From assembly GCA_041601945.1 (NCBI GenBank), contig JBFIHG010000003.1, positions 1-64,000 on the forward strand: a stretch of DNA of 64,000 nt. The letters are read 5' to 3'. The notes beneath the pieces were generated by a model, which was not told where the DNA came from, searched no databases, and saw only the letters and a program-made list of their open reading frames with translations. Shown here piece after piece: positions 42,930-52,418 of the stretch. The position numbers and the translations under genes were made by a program. The first letter of the stretch is position 1, and every line of letters starts with the position of its first letter. Origin of the DNA: JBFJKD01 sp041601945. Lineage in GTDB: Bacteria > Pseudomonadota > Gammaproteobacteria > Pseudomonadales > Porticoccaceae.

Positions 42930-43985
42930 TCACCAGGAATAGGACAGGCTCAGGGATCCGTATTGGTGATGATGGGGCTGTTTCTCAAATTCCCGGGTGC
43001 GCACCACATAGGCGTAGGAGGCTTTCCAGTGGCCGGTAAGGAAGCTGATGCCAGCCGAGATATCTGCAACCACCGGTTCCTTGTCCACGCTGTGGCTATC
43101 GCGAAAGGTATTGCCGTCGAGGAATATATCGCGCACCACCAGCCGTGTGTCCAGCGCCACAAATCCGTGCAAACCGAAAATCGGAAAATTACCCCGGCGT
43201 CGACGAGGGTCACCGCGTCCAGGTGCGCTGTTGTCGCCACCGGGGCGCACGGCCGAGGTCCCGAAATCGTCGGGCAGGTAGCCGACGCGGTACTCTCCGC
43301 CAAAGTTAGCATAGGTGGCCACATTGCCCAGGTTGACGCCACCATGGGCGATAAAATCTTGCTCCACCGTGCTCAGTTTCCCGCTGCCAAACAGCCCCTG
43401 GGGGAGCAACACATTTTTAAATAGCCGCCGTTTATGCTCGTACACAAATTGCAGCGTGGGTTCGTTTTTTAGCTGGTTGTCCCAGCCCTGAAATTTATCA
43501 AAGGCGCGTATTTTGTGGATTAAATCCTGGGTCTGCTCGCCCTGCGCTTCCGGGCCGACCATACCGATATTGACCTCGACAGTGTCGAGCTGGCTGTCAC
43601 TGCGAGTGTGGTAGGCAAAACCCACGTATAGATAGCCCGCATAGGGGCGCTCGTCCTCCAGCAGCTCTGCAGCGTCGATAGTGGACGGGGTGTACATCAG
43701 TTGCCCCACACTAATGACCAAATTGCGAGCCAGACCCTTGTTACTGTCGTGAAAAAAATGCAGTTTATCGTTAACCTCCCGGACCCAGTTAGGCAGGCGC
43801 GGGTCGGTCTCGTAGGAGGTGATGTCGGGGGATACCCAGGATAGTCGAATGCCGTTGGTGTAGTTCTGATCGGTCTCGCTAAACAGATCGTTCTCGAAAT
43901 AAGCGTTCACTGTCCAGGGCTCGTCCCCCGCGTTGGCGGCGCTGGCTACAAGCAGGAGTATTGGCAGCAATGATAACCGGTTCAT
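42930..43985 (-). CDS. LpxR-like outer-membrane lipid A deacylase (DUF2219)
   Basis: The 351-residue protein has a signal peptide (about 1-19, ASAANA) and a predicted outer-membrane barrel ending in aromatic SLSYSW. It carries family motifs: FENDLFSETDQNYTNGIRLSW (core ENDLFSETDQNYTNG) with the Asn-Asp pair, and GPEAQGEQTQDLIH with the His. In Salmonella LpxR the corresponding residues catalyse removal of the 3'-acyloxyacyl group of lipid A. A low-complexity Arg/Gly/Asp insert (GRGDPRRRRG) lies in a likely loop. Activity here is inferred. Confidence 0.87.
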   Translation of the reverse strand: MNRLSLLPILLLVASAANAGDEPWTVNAYFENDLFSETDQNYTNGIRLSWVSPDITSYETDPRLPNWVREVNDKLHFFHDSNKGLARNLVISVGQLMYTPSTIDAAELLEDERPYAGYLYVGFAYHTRSDSQLDTVEVNIGMVGPEAQGEQTQDLIHKIRAFDKFQGWDNQLKNEPTLQFVYEHKRRLFKNVLLPQGLFGSGKLSTVEQDFIAHGGVNLGNVATYANFGGEYRVGYLPDDFGTSAVRPGGDNSAPGRGDPRRRRGNFPIFGLHGFVALDTRLVVRDIFLDGNTFRDSHSVDKEPVVADISAGISFLTGHWKASYAYVVRTREFEKQPHHHQYGSLSLSYSW

Positions 43986-44144
43986 GGTGCATCCAGGGCA
44001 AGGGCGTTAAATTATGACGCGGCTGTTTGCGGTACGGGACAGGGGCCGCGCAGGCGCGTTGCATTGCAACAAAAAAATCAACACTATGCCAGTGTCACGT
44101 GAGCCAGCGACCGTAATTGACAATAATACTTAAGGAGAGCGTGA

Positions 44145-44459
44145 ATGATCATTAGCAACCTGGAAACATTACCCGGTAAAACCATTGTGCGTCATCTGGG
44201 TATGGTGCAGGGTAATACGGTGCGCGCAAAACATGTCGGCAAGGATTTGATGGCGGGTATTAAAAATGTGTTTGGCGGCGAGTTGCACGGCTACACCGAA
44301 CTATTGACCGAATCCCGCGAGGAGGCTACGGACCGCATGGTGGAGCAAGCCGAGTCCATGGGCGCAAACGCAGTTCTCAACGTGCGTTTTTCGACTTCTT
44401 CAGTGGCGGCGGGAGCCGCCGAACTGTTTGTGTATGGCACCGCTGTAGTGGTCGAGTAA
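44145..44459 (+). CDS. YbjQ/DUF74 family protein
   Basis: A 104-residue protein of the UPF0145 (YbjQ) family. Markers are RHLGMVQGNTVRAKHVGKD (core GMVQGNTVRAKH), ELHGYTELLTESREEA and GANAVLNVRFSTSS. The fold forms pentamers in solved examples and the function is unknown. AAGGAGAG precedes the ATG. The next gene is a second YbjQ-like protein after six bases. Confidence 0.92.
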   Translation: MIISNLETLPGKTIVRHLGMVQGNTVRAKHVGKDLMAGIKNVFGGELHGYTELLTESREEATDRMVEQAESMGANAVLNVRFSTSSVAAGAAELFVYGTAVVVE

Positions 44460-44465
44460 GCAACC

Positions 44466-44918
44466 ATGGAACTGATTATTTTTCTGGTGCTGTTGACTCT
44501 TGGTTACGCCGTGGGGCGCTGGCAGGAAGCGCGGCATTTTGTATCTATCCTGCGCCGAGAAAAAGAATTAGCTGGGGTGCTGGCATTTAGTACACGGCAT
44601 CCACCGGCCGATTTACCGTCTGTTGAAACCCGCCTGGTGTGCGGAAGTGTAGTGATCTCAGTGGATTACTTTAAACAATTCTCTGCAGCGCTACGGGGTC
44701 TGCTGGGTGGGCGTATCAACGCCTATGAATCGTTACTGGAGCGCGCCCGTCGCGAAGCACTATTGCGTATGAAAAGCGACGCCGCAGAGCGTGGTGCGAG
44801 CGCCGTATTCAACGTCAAGCTGGAAACGGCCTCGATTACCAAAGGTGCGCGCAACCAGATTGGCTGTGTTGAGGTGCTGGCCTATGGCACGGCGCTAATA
44901 GCAACCAAAACTGGCTGA
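44466..44918 (+). CDS. Membrane-anchored YbjQ-like protein
   Basis: A 150-residue protein with one N-terminal membrane segment (about 1-17) followed by a divergent YbjQ/DUF74 domain. It repeats the motifs of its neighbour (RINAYESLLERARREAL, GASAVFNVKLET, VEVLAYGTALIA). It probably tethers a mixed YbjQ ring to the membrane, which is inference. Its stop overlaps the ATG of the M48 gene by one base. Confidence 0.85.
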   Translation: MELIIFLVLLTLGYAVGRWQEARHFVSILRREKELAGVLAFSTRHPPADLPSVETRLVCGSVVISVDYFKQFSAALRGLLGGRINAYESLLERARREALLRMKSDAAERGASAVFNVKLETASITKGARNQIGCVEVLAYGTALIATKTG

Positions 44919-45751
44919 TGGAATATCAAAATCGCGAGCCGCCGGAAGGCATCAATGTCAGTGCGACACACCCGCTAGTGGATTTTTTGTGGATGCTGGC
45001 TACGGTTGCCGCCGTCGTTGCCGTATTGGTGTTTGCCTTGTCTCTGCTGGCGCAAAAGCTGCTGCCACTGGTACCGTTTTCGGTAGAGCGAACCATTGCT
45101 GAGCGTGTTGCAACCCCGCTGTGGGAGAGTCAGGCGGTTGCGCCAAAACACACGCAAATCGAAACCTATTTACAGACCCTTGCCGATCAATTGGTCAGCG
45201 CGCAACCGCTGCCAGAGGGCATCAGTATTGAAGTGCATTACGCCGATAATGACAGGGTTAACGCGTTTGCCACGCTCGGTGGCCATATTGTGATTTGCCG
45301 GGGGCTGCTGGAAAAGCTTCCGAATGAAAATGCGCTGGCCATGGTGATGGGACACGAAATTGGCCATGTACGTTTCCGCCATCCGCTGTTGGCCGCTGGC
45401 CGAGGATTGGTGGTGAGTCTCGCCCTGGCTACATTGGCGGGCGCATCCGAGGCGACCCTGACCAATATTGCCCTCAACCTGGGGGGCGGCATCGCGCTGC
45501 GCAAATATGGGCGCGACCAGGAACGTGCTGCGGACGCGGTCGCACTGCGCGGGGTAGTTAACCTGTATGGCCACACCGCCGGAAGTACCAGTTTATTCCA
45601 GGTGCTGGCAGCGGAGCAGAGCCGCATTGAGTCGCCGGAGTTCCTAAACACTCACCCGCTGACCACAGAGCGCATCACCGCGATGGAAAAAATGGCCCGT
45701 AGCGAGGGCTGGTCACAACATGGCGAGAGCACGGTTCTGCCAACTTTCTAG
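44918..45751 (+). CDS. Membrane-anchored M48 family metallopeptidase
   Basis: The 277-residue protein has one membrane segment (about 21-48), a spacer, and an M48 domain with HEIGH (HEIGHVRFRHP). The third zinc-ligand region is DQERAADAVALRGV. The catalytic domain is probably periplasmic. It is the third gene of a tight YbjQ-YbjQ-M48 operon, which suggests that the three products work together. Confidence 0.9.
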   Translation: MEYQNREPPEGINVSATHPLVDFLWMLATVAAVVAVLVFALSLLAQKLLPLVPFSVERTIAERVATPLWESQAVAPKHTQIETYLQTLADQLVSAQPLPEGISIEVHYADNDRVNAFATLGGHIVICRGLLEKLPNENALAMVMGHEIGHVRFRHPLLAAGRGLVVSLALATLAGASEATLTNIALNLGGGIALRKYGRDQERAADAVALRGVVNLYGHTAGSTSLFQVLAAEQSRIESPEFLNTHPLTTERITAMEKMARSEGWSQHGESTVLPTF

Positions 45752-45860
45752 AACGAGCGCTACAAAATACCGCTAGCGTGGCAACTGCGGCGACTATTGG
45801 CATATACTCAAACACATCCGTTATCTCTTATACCCACATTATCCTGAACGGGAGAAAAAC

Positions 45861-46667
45861 ATGGCCAATGCGGCACCCTCAACCTATCAAACACTGGCCA
45901 TCGAACATAAAGATGGCGTCGACTGGGTAACCTTGAATCGTCCGCAGCAATTTAACGCTATCGATAAAATAATGACCGCGGAACTACTCCAGTATTTTAG
46001 CGACTTGTATTTTAATCACGCAGTGCGCGTGGTGGTACTGCGTGGCGCTGGCAAGCATTTTTGCGTGGGTCTGGATCTAAACGATGCCGATCATATTTCC
46101 GCGAGTGTGCCCACGGCGCTACGCGGGCAGCGTGCCATTGCCGAAATTATTATGCGTATGCGTCGCTGTCCGCAACCGATTGTTACCCTGATGCACGGCG
46201 CTGCCACCGGTGGTGGCCTGGCGCTGGCGTTGGCGTCCGATGTGCGCTACGCCGCGCAGGGTGCGAAAATGAATGTCGCCATGGCAAAAATAGGTTTGAC
46301 TGGTTGCGATATCGGTATCAGTTATTTTCTGCCCCGCGCCGTGGGCGCATCCAACGCGGCGGAAATGATGATGGGCGGACGTTTTGTCCAGGCTGACAAG
46401 GCCCTGCGTATCGGACTTGTATGCGACGTTGTGCCCCACGAGCAACTCGACGAAACCGGCAAGCAATTAACCGACGAAATGCTGGCCATGTCCCCGATGG
46501 GACTGCGCTTAACCAAAGAAGGGCTCAACCTGTCTCAGGACGCCGGCAGCCTGGAGGCCGTAATCGCCATGGAAGACCGCGGCCAGGTGCTGTGCATCGG
46601 CCCCTATTTTGACGAAGGCATAGGCGCATTTCTGGAAAAACGCTCCGCCAACTACTCCGACAAGTAG
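45861..46667 (+). CDS. Crotonase/enoyl-CoA hydratase family protein
   Basis: The 268-residue acyl-CoA-binding enzyme has oxyanion-hole segments KHFCVGLDLND and HGAATGGGLALALASD. The second catalytic Glu position of classical hydratases reads Gly-Cys-Asp (TGCDIG), so a different reaction in the superfamily is possible. The usual C-terminal helix is present. GGGAGAAAAAC precedes the ATG. The next gene begins 18 bases downstream. Confidence 0.9.
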   Translation: MANAAPSTYQTLAIEHKDGVDWVTLNRPQQFNAIDKIMTAELLQYFSDLYFNHAVRVVVLRGAGKHFCVGLDLNDADHISASVPTALRGQRAIAEIIMRMRRCPQPIVTLMHGAATGGGLALALASDVRYAAQGAKMNVAMAKIGLTGCDIGISYFLPRAVGASNAAEMMMGGRFVQADKALRIGLVCDVVPHEQLDETGKQLTDEMLAMSPMGLRLTKEGLNLSQDAGSLEAVIAMEDRGQVLCIGPYFDEGIGAFLEKRSANYSDK

Positions 46668-46685
46668 CGACACGGCGCACCACGC

Positions 46686-48599
46686 GTGGAGCAATATCCA
46701 CCTCAAAACCCGGAACGCAGTCAGTTTGCATTGCTTAAATCCAGACGGTATTTGCCGTTCTTTCTTACTCAGTTTAGCGGCGCGCTAAATGACAATCTGT
46801 TTAAAAATGCATTGCTGGTGCTACTGGTTAGCGGCGGTCTGGCCGTCGGCCATGTGGATACGAATACGTTGGTCAACCTCGCGGCCGGATTGTTTATTTT
46901 GCCGTTTTTCCTGTTTTCGGCGCTGGCAGGTCAATTCGCTGACAAATATGAAAAATCGGCAATTATTCGCAAAGTAAAATTGGCGGAAATTGTGATTATG
47001 CTGGTGGCATGTGCTGCCCTGTGGTGGCAGCTGCCAGGATTATTGTTGGCGGTATTGTTTGCCATGGGCGCACAGTCCGCATTTTTTGGGCCGGTGAAAT
47101 ACGCGATCATTCCGCAACACCTTGATGAAACGGAACTGGTGGGCGGCAACGCACAGGTCGAAAGCGGTACGTTTATTGCCATTTTATTGGGTACCATCGG
47201 CGGCAGTATGCTGGGCGGCCTCGCCGAATCGCGTGCGCTGATTGGTGGCACGGTCATCGGGGTGGCGTTGCTCGGGTGGTTGTGCAGCAGGGCCATCCCC
47301 CGCGCCGAACCTAAAGCGCCAGAATTAGTCATCGACTGGAATGTGGCACGGGAAAGCTGGGCATTGATGAAAATGGCCGGCGAAAGAAAAGATGTACTGT
47401 TGTCGATTCTCGGCATTTCCTGGTTCTGGCTGATTGGGGCCAGTTACCTGACTCAGATACCCAACTTCGTGGTTTCGGTGCTGCATGGGGAGGCGCAGCT
47501 AATTGCCCTGGTGTTGAGTGCTTTTATCGTTGGAGTCGCGGGTGGTGCCCTGCTGTGCGAACGCCTCAGCGGTCACAAGGTCGAACTGGGATTAGTGCCC
47601 TTTGGTTCCCTGGGGCTGAGTATTTTCGGCATCGATCTTTTTTTTGCGGCGCAGGCCTATCAATTTGCGACGTCCGAGGAATTAGTCGGACCCCTGTCAT
47701 TTGTTATGCGTGCCGAGGGCGTGCGAGTGCTTCTGGATCTTGCGCTGATCGGTATGTTCGGCAGTTTTTATATCGTGCCGTTGTACGCACTGATCCAGTT
47801 GCGCACAGCGCCGGAAAAACGCGCGCGGGTTATTGCCAGTAATAACATTATGAACGCGCTATTTATGGTGCTGGCCAGCATCTTTGGCATTTTATTTTTG
47901 GGTGTGGCAGGTTTCAGTATCCCGGAGTTCTATCTTGTTATCGCGGTGATGAATATTGCGGTGGCTGCGTTTATTTACGCTCAGGTGCCGGAATTTGCTG
48001 CGCGCTTTCTGGTGTGGTTACTGACCCACACCATGTATCGAGTGCGTCACACTGGCCTGGAACATATTCCTGAAAAAGGCGGCGCGCTGATTGCGAGTAA
48101 TCACGTTAGTTATGTGGATGCCCTGTTGATTGGTGGCGAAGTGCGACGACCGATACGGTTTATTATGTACAAGCCGATTTTTGATATTCCGGTGCTAAAT
48201 TTTATTTTTCGGGTGGGGGGCGCTATTCCTGTATGTTCTCGCAGCGAAGATGAACAGGTATACAACGCGGCGATGGACAGCATTGCTGAAGGGCTGGCGC
48301 GGGGTGATTTGCTGGCAATTTTTCCGGAAGGTCAACTCACGCGGGACGGTGAGATGAATGAATTCAAGACGGGTATCGAGCGGATCATTCAACGCACTCC
48401 GGTTCCCGTAGTGCCGATCGCGCTACGTGGGTTGTGGGGCAGTTACTTTAGCCACAGCGGCCCGGGTGCTGTTAAAAATCCACTGCGGCGGTTTCGCAGT
48501 CGAGTAGTGGTAGCCGCCGGCGCGCCGCTAGAGCCGGAGAAGGTCAGCGCGGCACGTTTGTACGCTACCGTGCTGGCGTTGCGCGGCGCGGCGCAATAG
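46686..48599 (+). CDS. MFS transporter fused to PlsC-type acyltransferase
   Basis: The 637-residue fusion has an N-terminal 12-segment LplT-like MFS domain (about 18-430, beginning FFLTQFSGALNDNLFKNA). The PlsC domain has NHVSYVD (His473, Asp478) and FPEGQLTRDG (from 546). The layout fits lysophospholipid flip-in and re-acylation. The third, acyl-ACP synthetase domain found in full Aas fusions (over 1,100 residues) is absent. The start is GTG at 46686. It is probably co-transcribed with the crotonase gene upstream. Confidence 0.92.
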   Translation: MEQYPPQNPERSQFALLKSRRYLPFFLTQFSGALNDNLFKNALLVLLVSGGLAVGHVDTNTLVNLAAGLFILPFFLFSALAGQFADKYEKSAIIRKVKLAEIVIMLVACAALWWQLPGLLLAVLFAMGAQSAFFGPVKYAIIPQHLDETELVGGNAQVESGTFIAILLGTIGGSMLGGLAESRALIGGTVIGVALLGWLCSRAIPRAEPKAPELVIDWNVARESWALMKMAGERKDVLLSILGISWFWLIGASYLTQIPNFVVSVLHGEAQLIALVLSAFIVGVAGGALLCERLSGHKVELGLVPFGSLGLSIFGIDLFFAAQAYQFATSEELVGPLSFVMRAEGVRVLLDLALIGMFGSFYIVPLYALIQLRTAPEKRARVIASNNIMNALFMVLASIFGILFLGVAGFSIPEFYLVIAVMNIAVAAFIYAQVPEFAARFLVWLLTHTMYRVRHTGLEHIPEKGGALIASNHVSYVDALLIGGEVRRPIRFIMYKPIFDIPVLNFIFRVGGAIPVCSRSEDEQVYNAAMDSIAEGLARGDLLAIFPEGQLTRDGEMNEFKTGIERIIQRTPVPVVPIALRGLWGSYFSHSGPGAVKNPLRRFRSRVVVAAGAPLEPEKVSAARLYATVLALRGAAQ

Positions 48600-48629
48600 C
48601 AGCGCGAATAATTAGCGACGGAGTAGCAC

Positions 48630-49901
48630 ATGACACTTTCGACTAAAATTTTACTTGGAATGTTGCTCGGCGTTGTGCTGGGCGCCGCGTTTAATGTTCT
48701 GTCGGCGCAATCGACCCAGGTAGCCCAGTTGTCCGGGTGGCTGGTCAGCAATGTGTTTGATGTGGTCGGGCAAATATTTGTAGCCTCCCTGAAGTTGCTG
48801 GTGGTGCCGCTAGTATTTGTATCTTTGGTCTGCGGTAGCAGCGCCATGGGGGTGAATGCGCGCATGGGTCAGATGGCGGGGAAAACCCTCGGGTTGTATT
48901 TGCTGACCACCGCGGTGGCAGTGACTCTGGCACTGTTGCTGGCCAACATGATAAATCCGGGCGAAGGTCTGACGCTGACCAGTACCAGTACTTACGAAGC
49001 ACCGGTCGCGCCATCTCCCAAACAGGTTTTAATCGATATTTTTCCGACCAACCCCGTGCAGGCGATGGCCCAGGGCAATATGCTGCAGATTATTGTGTTC
49101 GCCATTTTAATGGGGCTGGCGATTACCCACAGCGGCGCACCGGGCGGCAAAATTCTGGAATTTTTTCAGAACTTTAACGATGTCATTATGACCATGGTGT
49201 CGTTTCTGATGCACATGGCGCCTTACGGCGTGTTCTGCCTGCTTGCCAAACTGTTCAGCGAACTAGGTATTAGCGCCATTGCGGATCTTGCAAAATATTT
49301 TCTGGCGGTGGTGCTGGTTCTGTTTCTCCACGGCACCCTGGTGTATGGATTTTTATTTACAGCCCTGGCGCGCCTCAACCCCTTGACACTCCTTAAAAAC
49401 ATTCGTCCGGCCCTGCTATTTGCGTTTAGCACCTCGTCGAGCAGTGCGACCCTGCCGGTAACCCTGAACGTCGCGCGGCAGCGAATCGGAATCGACAATT
49501 CAGTTGCCGCGTTTACGCTGCCCTTGGGCGCTACTATTAATATGGACGGTACGGCCATCATGCAGGGCGTCGCTACGGTTTTTATTGCACAGGCGTTTAA
49601 CGTAGATATTTCCATGGGCGGTTATGTGGCCGTGGTGTTGACTGCCACGCTGGCGTCGATCGGCACCGCTGGCGTTCCCGGGGTGGGACTGATTACCCTG
49701 TCCATGGTATTACAGCAGGTGGGTTTACCGGTGGAGGGCATCGCGTTGATTATCGGTGTCGACCGACTGCTGGATATGCTGCGCACGGCGGTCAATGTTG
49801 GCGGCGATTGTATGGTCTCCACCGTGGTGGCGAAGAGTGAAAACCTGTTGGATACCACAGTTTTTAACGAAGTGTCCGACAAAGACCAATACACCACGTA
49901 A
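48630..49901 (+). CDS. Dicarboxylate/amino acid:cation symporter (DAACS family)
   Basis: The 423-residue secondary transporter shows the family signatures: the serine-rich hairpin AFSTSSSSATLPVTL, the substrate/ion motif PLGATINMDGTAI, and VPGVGLITLSMVLQQVGLP with the following DRLLDMLRTAVNVGGD (cores PGVGLITL, DRLLDMLRTAVNV). The likely substrate is glutamate/aspartate or C4-dicarboxylate, and which one cannot be told. CGGAGTAG precedes the ATG. The 182 bases after it contain nothing recognisable. Confidence 0.95.
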   Translation: MTLSTKILLGMLLGVVLGAAFNVLSAQSTQVAQLSGWLVSNVFDVVGQIFVASLKLLVVPLVFVSLVCGSSAMGVNARMGQMAGKTLGLYLLTTAVAVTLALLLANMINPGEGLTLTSTSTYEAPVAPSPKQVLIDIFPTNPVQAMAQGNMLQIIVFAILMGLAITHSGAPGGKILEFFQNFNDVIMTMVSFLMHMAPYGVFCLLAKLFSELGISAIADLAKYFLAVVLVLFLHGTLVYGFLFTALARLNPLTLLKNIRPALLFAFSTSSSSATLPVTLNVARQRIGIDNSVAAFTLPLGATINMDGTAIMQGVATVFIAQAFNVDISMGGYVAVVLTATLASIGTAGVPGVGLITLSMVLQQVGLPVEGIALIIGVDRLLDMLRTAVNVGGDCMVSTVVAKSENLLDTTVFNEVSDKDQYTT

Positions 49902-50083
49902 TTTCAATATGCGTTGCAAGTTGGCGTATTAAGGAATGAAGAACGCTTAGACAAATACCCTGTACATTTTTTTGGTTTGCAGGATAGCGCTAGTTTGCAG
50001 CCTCCAACAGCAGGGGCGATAGTAACTGGTGCCTCGCGCGACCTCGCGTAACAAAAATAATTTAATCGTCGGTCGTTTGCGTT

Positions 50084-51001
50084 TTAGCTGGTCTGGGGTA
50101 GATCGCCGGTTGACAGCCAGTGGGCGCACTCCGTACCCAGCTCGGACACCGCCATATCTTCGTAGCGCTGACTTTGTGCAGCACTCAATGTATCGCGCCA
50201 ACGGCCATTAGTACCTTTATTGATAAACGTCTGCGCACCGCCTTCCCAGAAGGCGCCGCCCACGGGCACCGAGCCGGCGGCATGATTTTTCATATAGTCA
50301 AAACTGCAATGTTCCACGATGGCGTCCCAGTTCAAATCGGCGCTAGAAATGTCGAGAAATTCGGCAATGCGCGCTATTTCTCCAGGCATGTCCTTGCGCA
50401 GTTGCGCGAAATGTACCAGGTGAACATTGGGCAAATCCCGCACTGCCCACCAGGACCGGAGGTTTTCCCAGAACGGCCAAAATGGATGTCCGTTTTTATC
50501 CAGCCACTCGTCGTAATACTGGGATATGGACTGCGGTGGTTTATCGATGGGTGGGCCGACGCGACCGGGGGTGTCGTTAAGGGCCTCGTACCAGGCGGCA
50601 TTGGCGTTGGCATGGTGGTTGTACATACTCCACAGGACATCCCGACCATCGCGGGCAATATAGAGATATTTTGCTCGCGGCGAAAAAACCAGTGCGTCCA
50701 CGGGTAGATGGGTTTTCACGAAGCGACGGTGGCTTTGTGCTTCCAGGGCGGCTAGTTTAACGCTCTTGGGGGGTACGCGCAGATCTACCCAGGGAGACAT
50801 TTCCGCCACCGGCAAATCTGACTTACCGTTAAATATCAGCTGTGCCACGATTTGTTGCATCCAGGTGGTTCCGGATTTTGCGTAGGTGGCGATCACAATA
50901 TCATCGTCGCGAAATTGAAAATCGTTCCACACGGTAGAATCAAAGTGGTGGTTGTGAAACTCACGTTGTTTCTGCGGCCAGGAAATCGTGTCTGCGGTCA
51001 T
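50084..51001 (-). CDS. PAPS-dependent sulfotransferase
   Basis: The 305-residue protein resembles cytosolic sulfotransferases. The 5'-phosphosulfate loop YAKSGTTWM is at 40-48. The 3'-phosphate region YIARDGRDVLWSMYNHH lies near the middle and contains the expected Arg-Asp. The C-terminal part lacks an exact RKGxxGDWK; it reads INKGTNGRWRDTLS. The substrate is unknown. It lies downstream of the PiT gene on the same strand, 121 bases away. Confidence 0.92.
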   Translation of the reverse strand: MTADTISWPQKQREFHNHHFDSTVWNDFQFRDDDIVIATYAKSGTTWMQQIVAQLIFNGKSDLPVAEMSPWVDLRVPPKSVKLAALEAQSHRRFVKTHLPVDALVFSPRAKYLYIARDGRDVLWSMYNHHANANAAWYEALNDTPGRVGPPIDKPPQSISQYYDEWLDKNGHPFWPFWENLRSWWAVRDLPNVHLVHFAQLRKDMPGEIARIAEFLDISSADLNWDAIVEHCSFDYMKNHAAGSVPVGGAFWEGGAQTFINKGTNGRWRDTLSAAQSQRYEDMAVSELGTECAHWLSTGDLPQTS

Positions 51002-51122
51002 GCTACGTGCCTCCGTAAACCATTGATTTATTAATTGAGTAGTGCAAGTTTCCGTTGTGGTGTCAGGACGTTGAGGTTAACTCCATGCCGAACCAATGTG
51101 TTGCTAAAAAGCCGGAAAATAT

Positions 51123-52397
51123 TTAGCTAAAAATGGCTTTAAACATTATAAAAAACACTATGGACAGGGCGGCACCAGCGGGCAATGTAATTAACCACGA
51201 CATAAAAATGGTGCCCACCACCCGCAAATTGATTGCGGCGATACCGCGCGCAATCCCTACGCCGAGTACCGCACCCACCAGCGTATGGGTAGTGGAAACC
51301 GGCAGGCCGATTCCGGAAGCCGCGACCACGGTGGCCGCCGCGCCCAGTTCGGCGGCGAAGCCGCGGCTCGGGGTTAATTCCGTAATTTTTTTCCCGACTG
51401 TGGCCATCACCTTGAACCCGTAGGTGGCCAGGCCAATAACGATACCGAGTCCGCCCAGTAAAAGGATCCACGAGGGCATACTCGACTGACCGGCTACCGC
51501 ACCCGACTTGACCACGTTAACGATGGCCGCGAGCGGTCCGACCGCATTGGCCACGTCGTTGGAACCGTGGGCAAACGCCATACTACAGGCGGTGAATATC
51601 ATCAAAATGGCAAATACTCGCTCGACGCTGGCAAAGCGGTTAAAGCGGTCGGCGACTTCGTCTTTCTTGACACGGCTAAGTAGAACAGTACCGAGTAATG
51701 AAATCGCGGCACCAAATATTGCCGCAAAAAAAGCACATTCGGCGAAGCTCATGGAGACGCCGATATCCTTGAACACGTACTTAAGGCCTTTCAGGAGGGT
51801 GATCATCGCAATCAGAAAACCAACCCCGAACATGTAAAGAGGTACGTAGCGCTTGGCATTGGCAAACGGGTTGGCGCTGTTCAGAATCAAAATCTGTACG
51901 CTGCGAAACAGGAAGTAAGAGATAATGCCCGCCAGCAGCGGCGAAACTACCCAGCTCGCTACGATGGTCCAGATTTTGTCCCAGTTGACGGCAGCGGGGG
52001 AAATACCGACCGCAGCGAAGCCCACTATTGCACCGACAATGGAATGGGTAGTGGAGACTGGCCAGCCCTTCATACTCGCGAAGAACAGCCAGGTACCAGC
52101 CGCCAGCAGTGAAGCCAGCATGCCATATACCAGGAGTTCGGGGCTGTCTACCAGTAGTGCGGGGTCGATTATGTCATTGCGGATGGTCGAGGTGACTTCG
52201 CCGCCTGCGAGATAGGCGCCGAGAAACTCGAACACCATCGCAATTCCAATGGCCTGGCGAATGGTCAATGCGCGTGAGCCCACCGACGTACCCATGGCGT
52301 TGGCAACGTCGTTGGCGCCCACCCCCCAGGCCATAAAAAACCCCAGGACGCAGGCCAGAATAATCAGGGTTTGGCCGAATTCAGCGAATAACGCCAT
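51123..52397 (-). CDS. Inorganic phosphate transporter (PiT family)
   Basis: Low-affinity phosphate permease of 424 residues. The duplicated PiT signatures are GVGANDVANAMGTSVGS near the N-terminus and AHGSNDVANAVGPLA in the second half. About ten hydrophobic segments flank a cytoplasmic loop. It follows the DUF47 gene by 21 bases, the standard pairing. It complements the high-affinity Pst system at 25-30 kb. Confidence 0.96.
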   Translation of the reverse strand: MALFAEFGQTLIILACVLGFFMAWGVGANDVANAMGTSVGSRALTIRQAIGIAMVFEFLGAYLAGGEVTSTIRNDIIDPALLVDSPELLVYGMLASLLAAGTWLFFASMKGWPVSTTHSIVGAIVGFAAVGISPAAVNWDKIWTIVASWVVSPLLAGIISYFLFRSVQILILNSANPFANAKRYVPLYMFGVGFLIAMITLLKGLKYVFKDIGVSMSFAECAFFAAIFGAAISLLGTVLLSRVKKDEVADRFNRFASVERVFAILMIFTACSMAFAHGSNDVANAVGPLAAIVNVVKSGAVAGQSSMPSWILLLGGLGIVIGLATYGFKVMATVGKKITELTPSRGFAAELGAAATVVAASGIGLPVSTTHTLVGAVLGVGIARGIAAINLRVVGTIFMSWLITLPAGAALSIVFFIMFKAIFS

Positions 52398-52418
52398 GCT
52401 TATTTCCGGTGTGACTGG

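Noticed and set aside
42813..43424. 203-codon open frame antisense to the LpxR-like gene
   Set aside because: It lacks any domain and lies opposite a coherent signal-peptide plus barrel protein.
44058..44070. Palindrome GTTGCATTGCAAC before the YbjQ operon
   Set aside because: Short and AT/GC-mixed with no neighbouring regulator or second copy seen; it could easily be chance.
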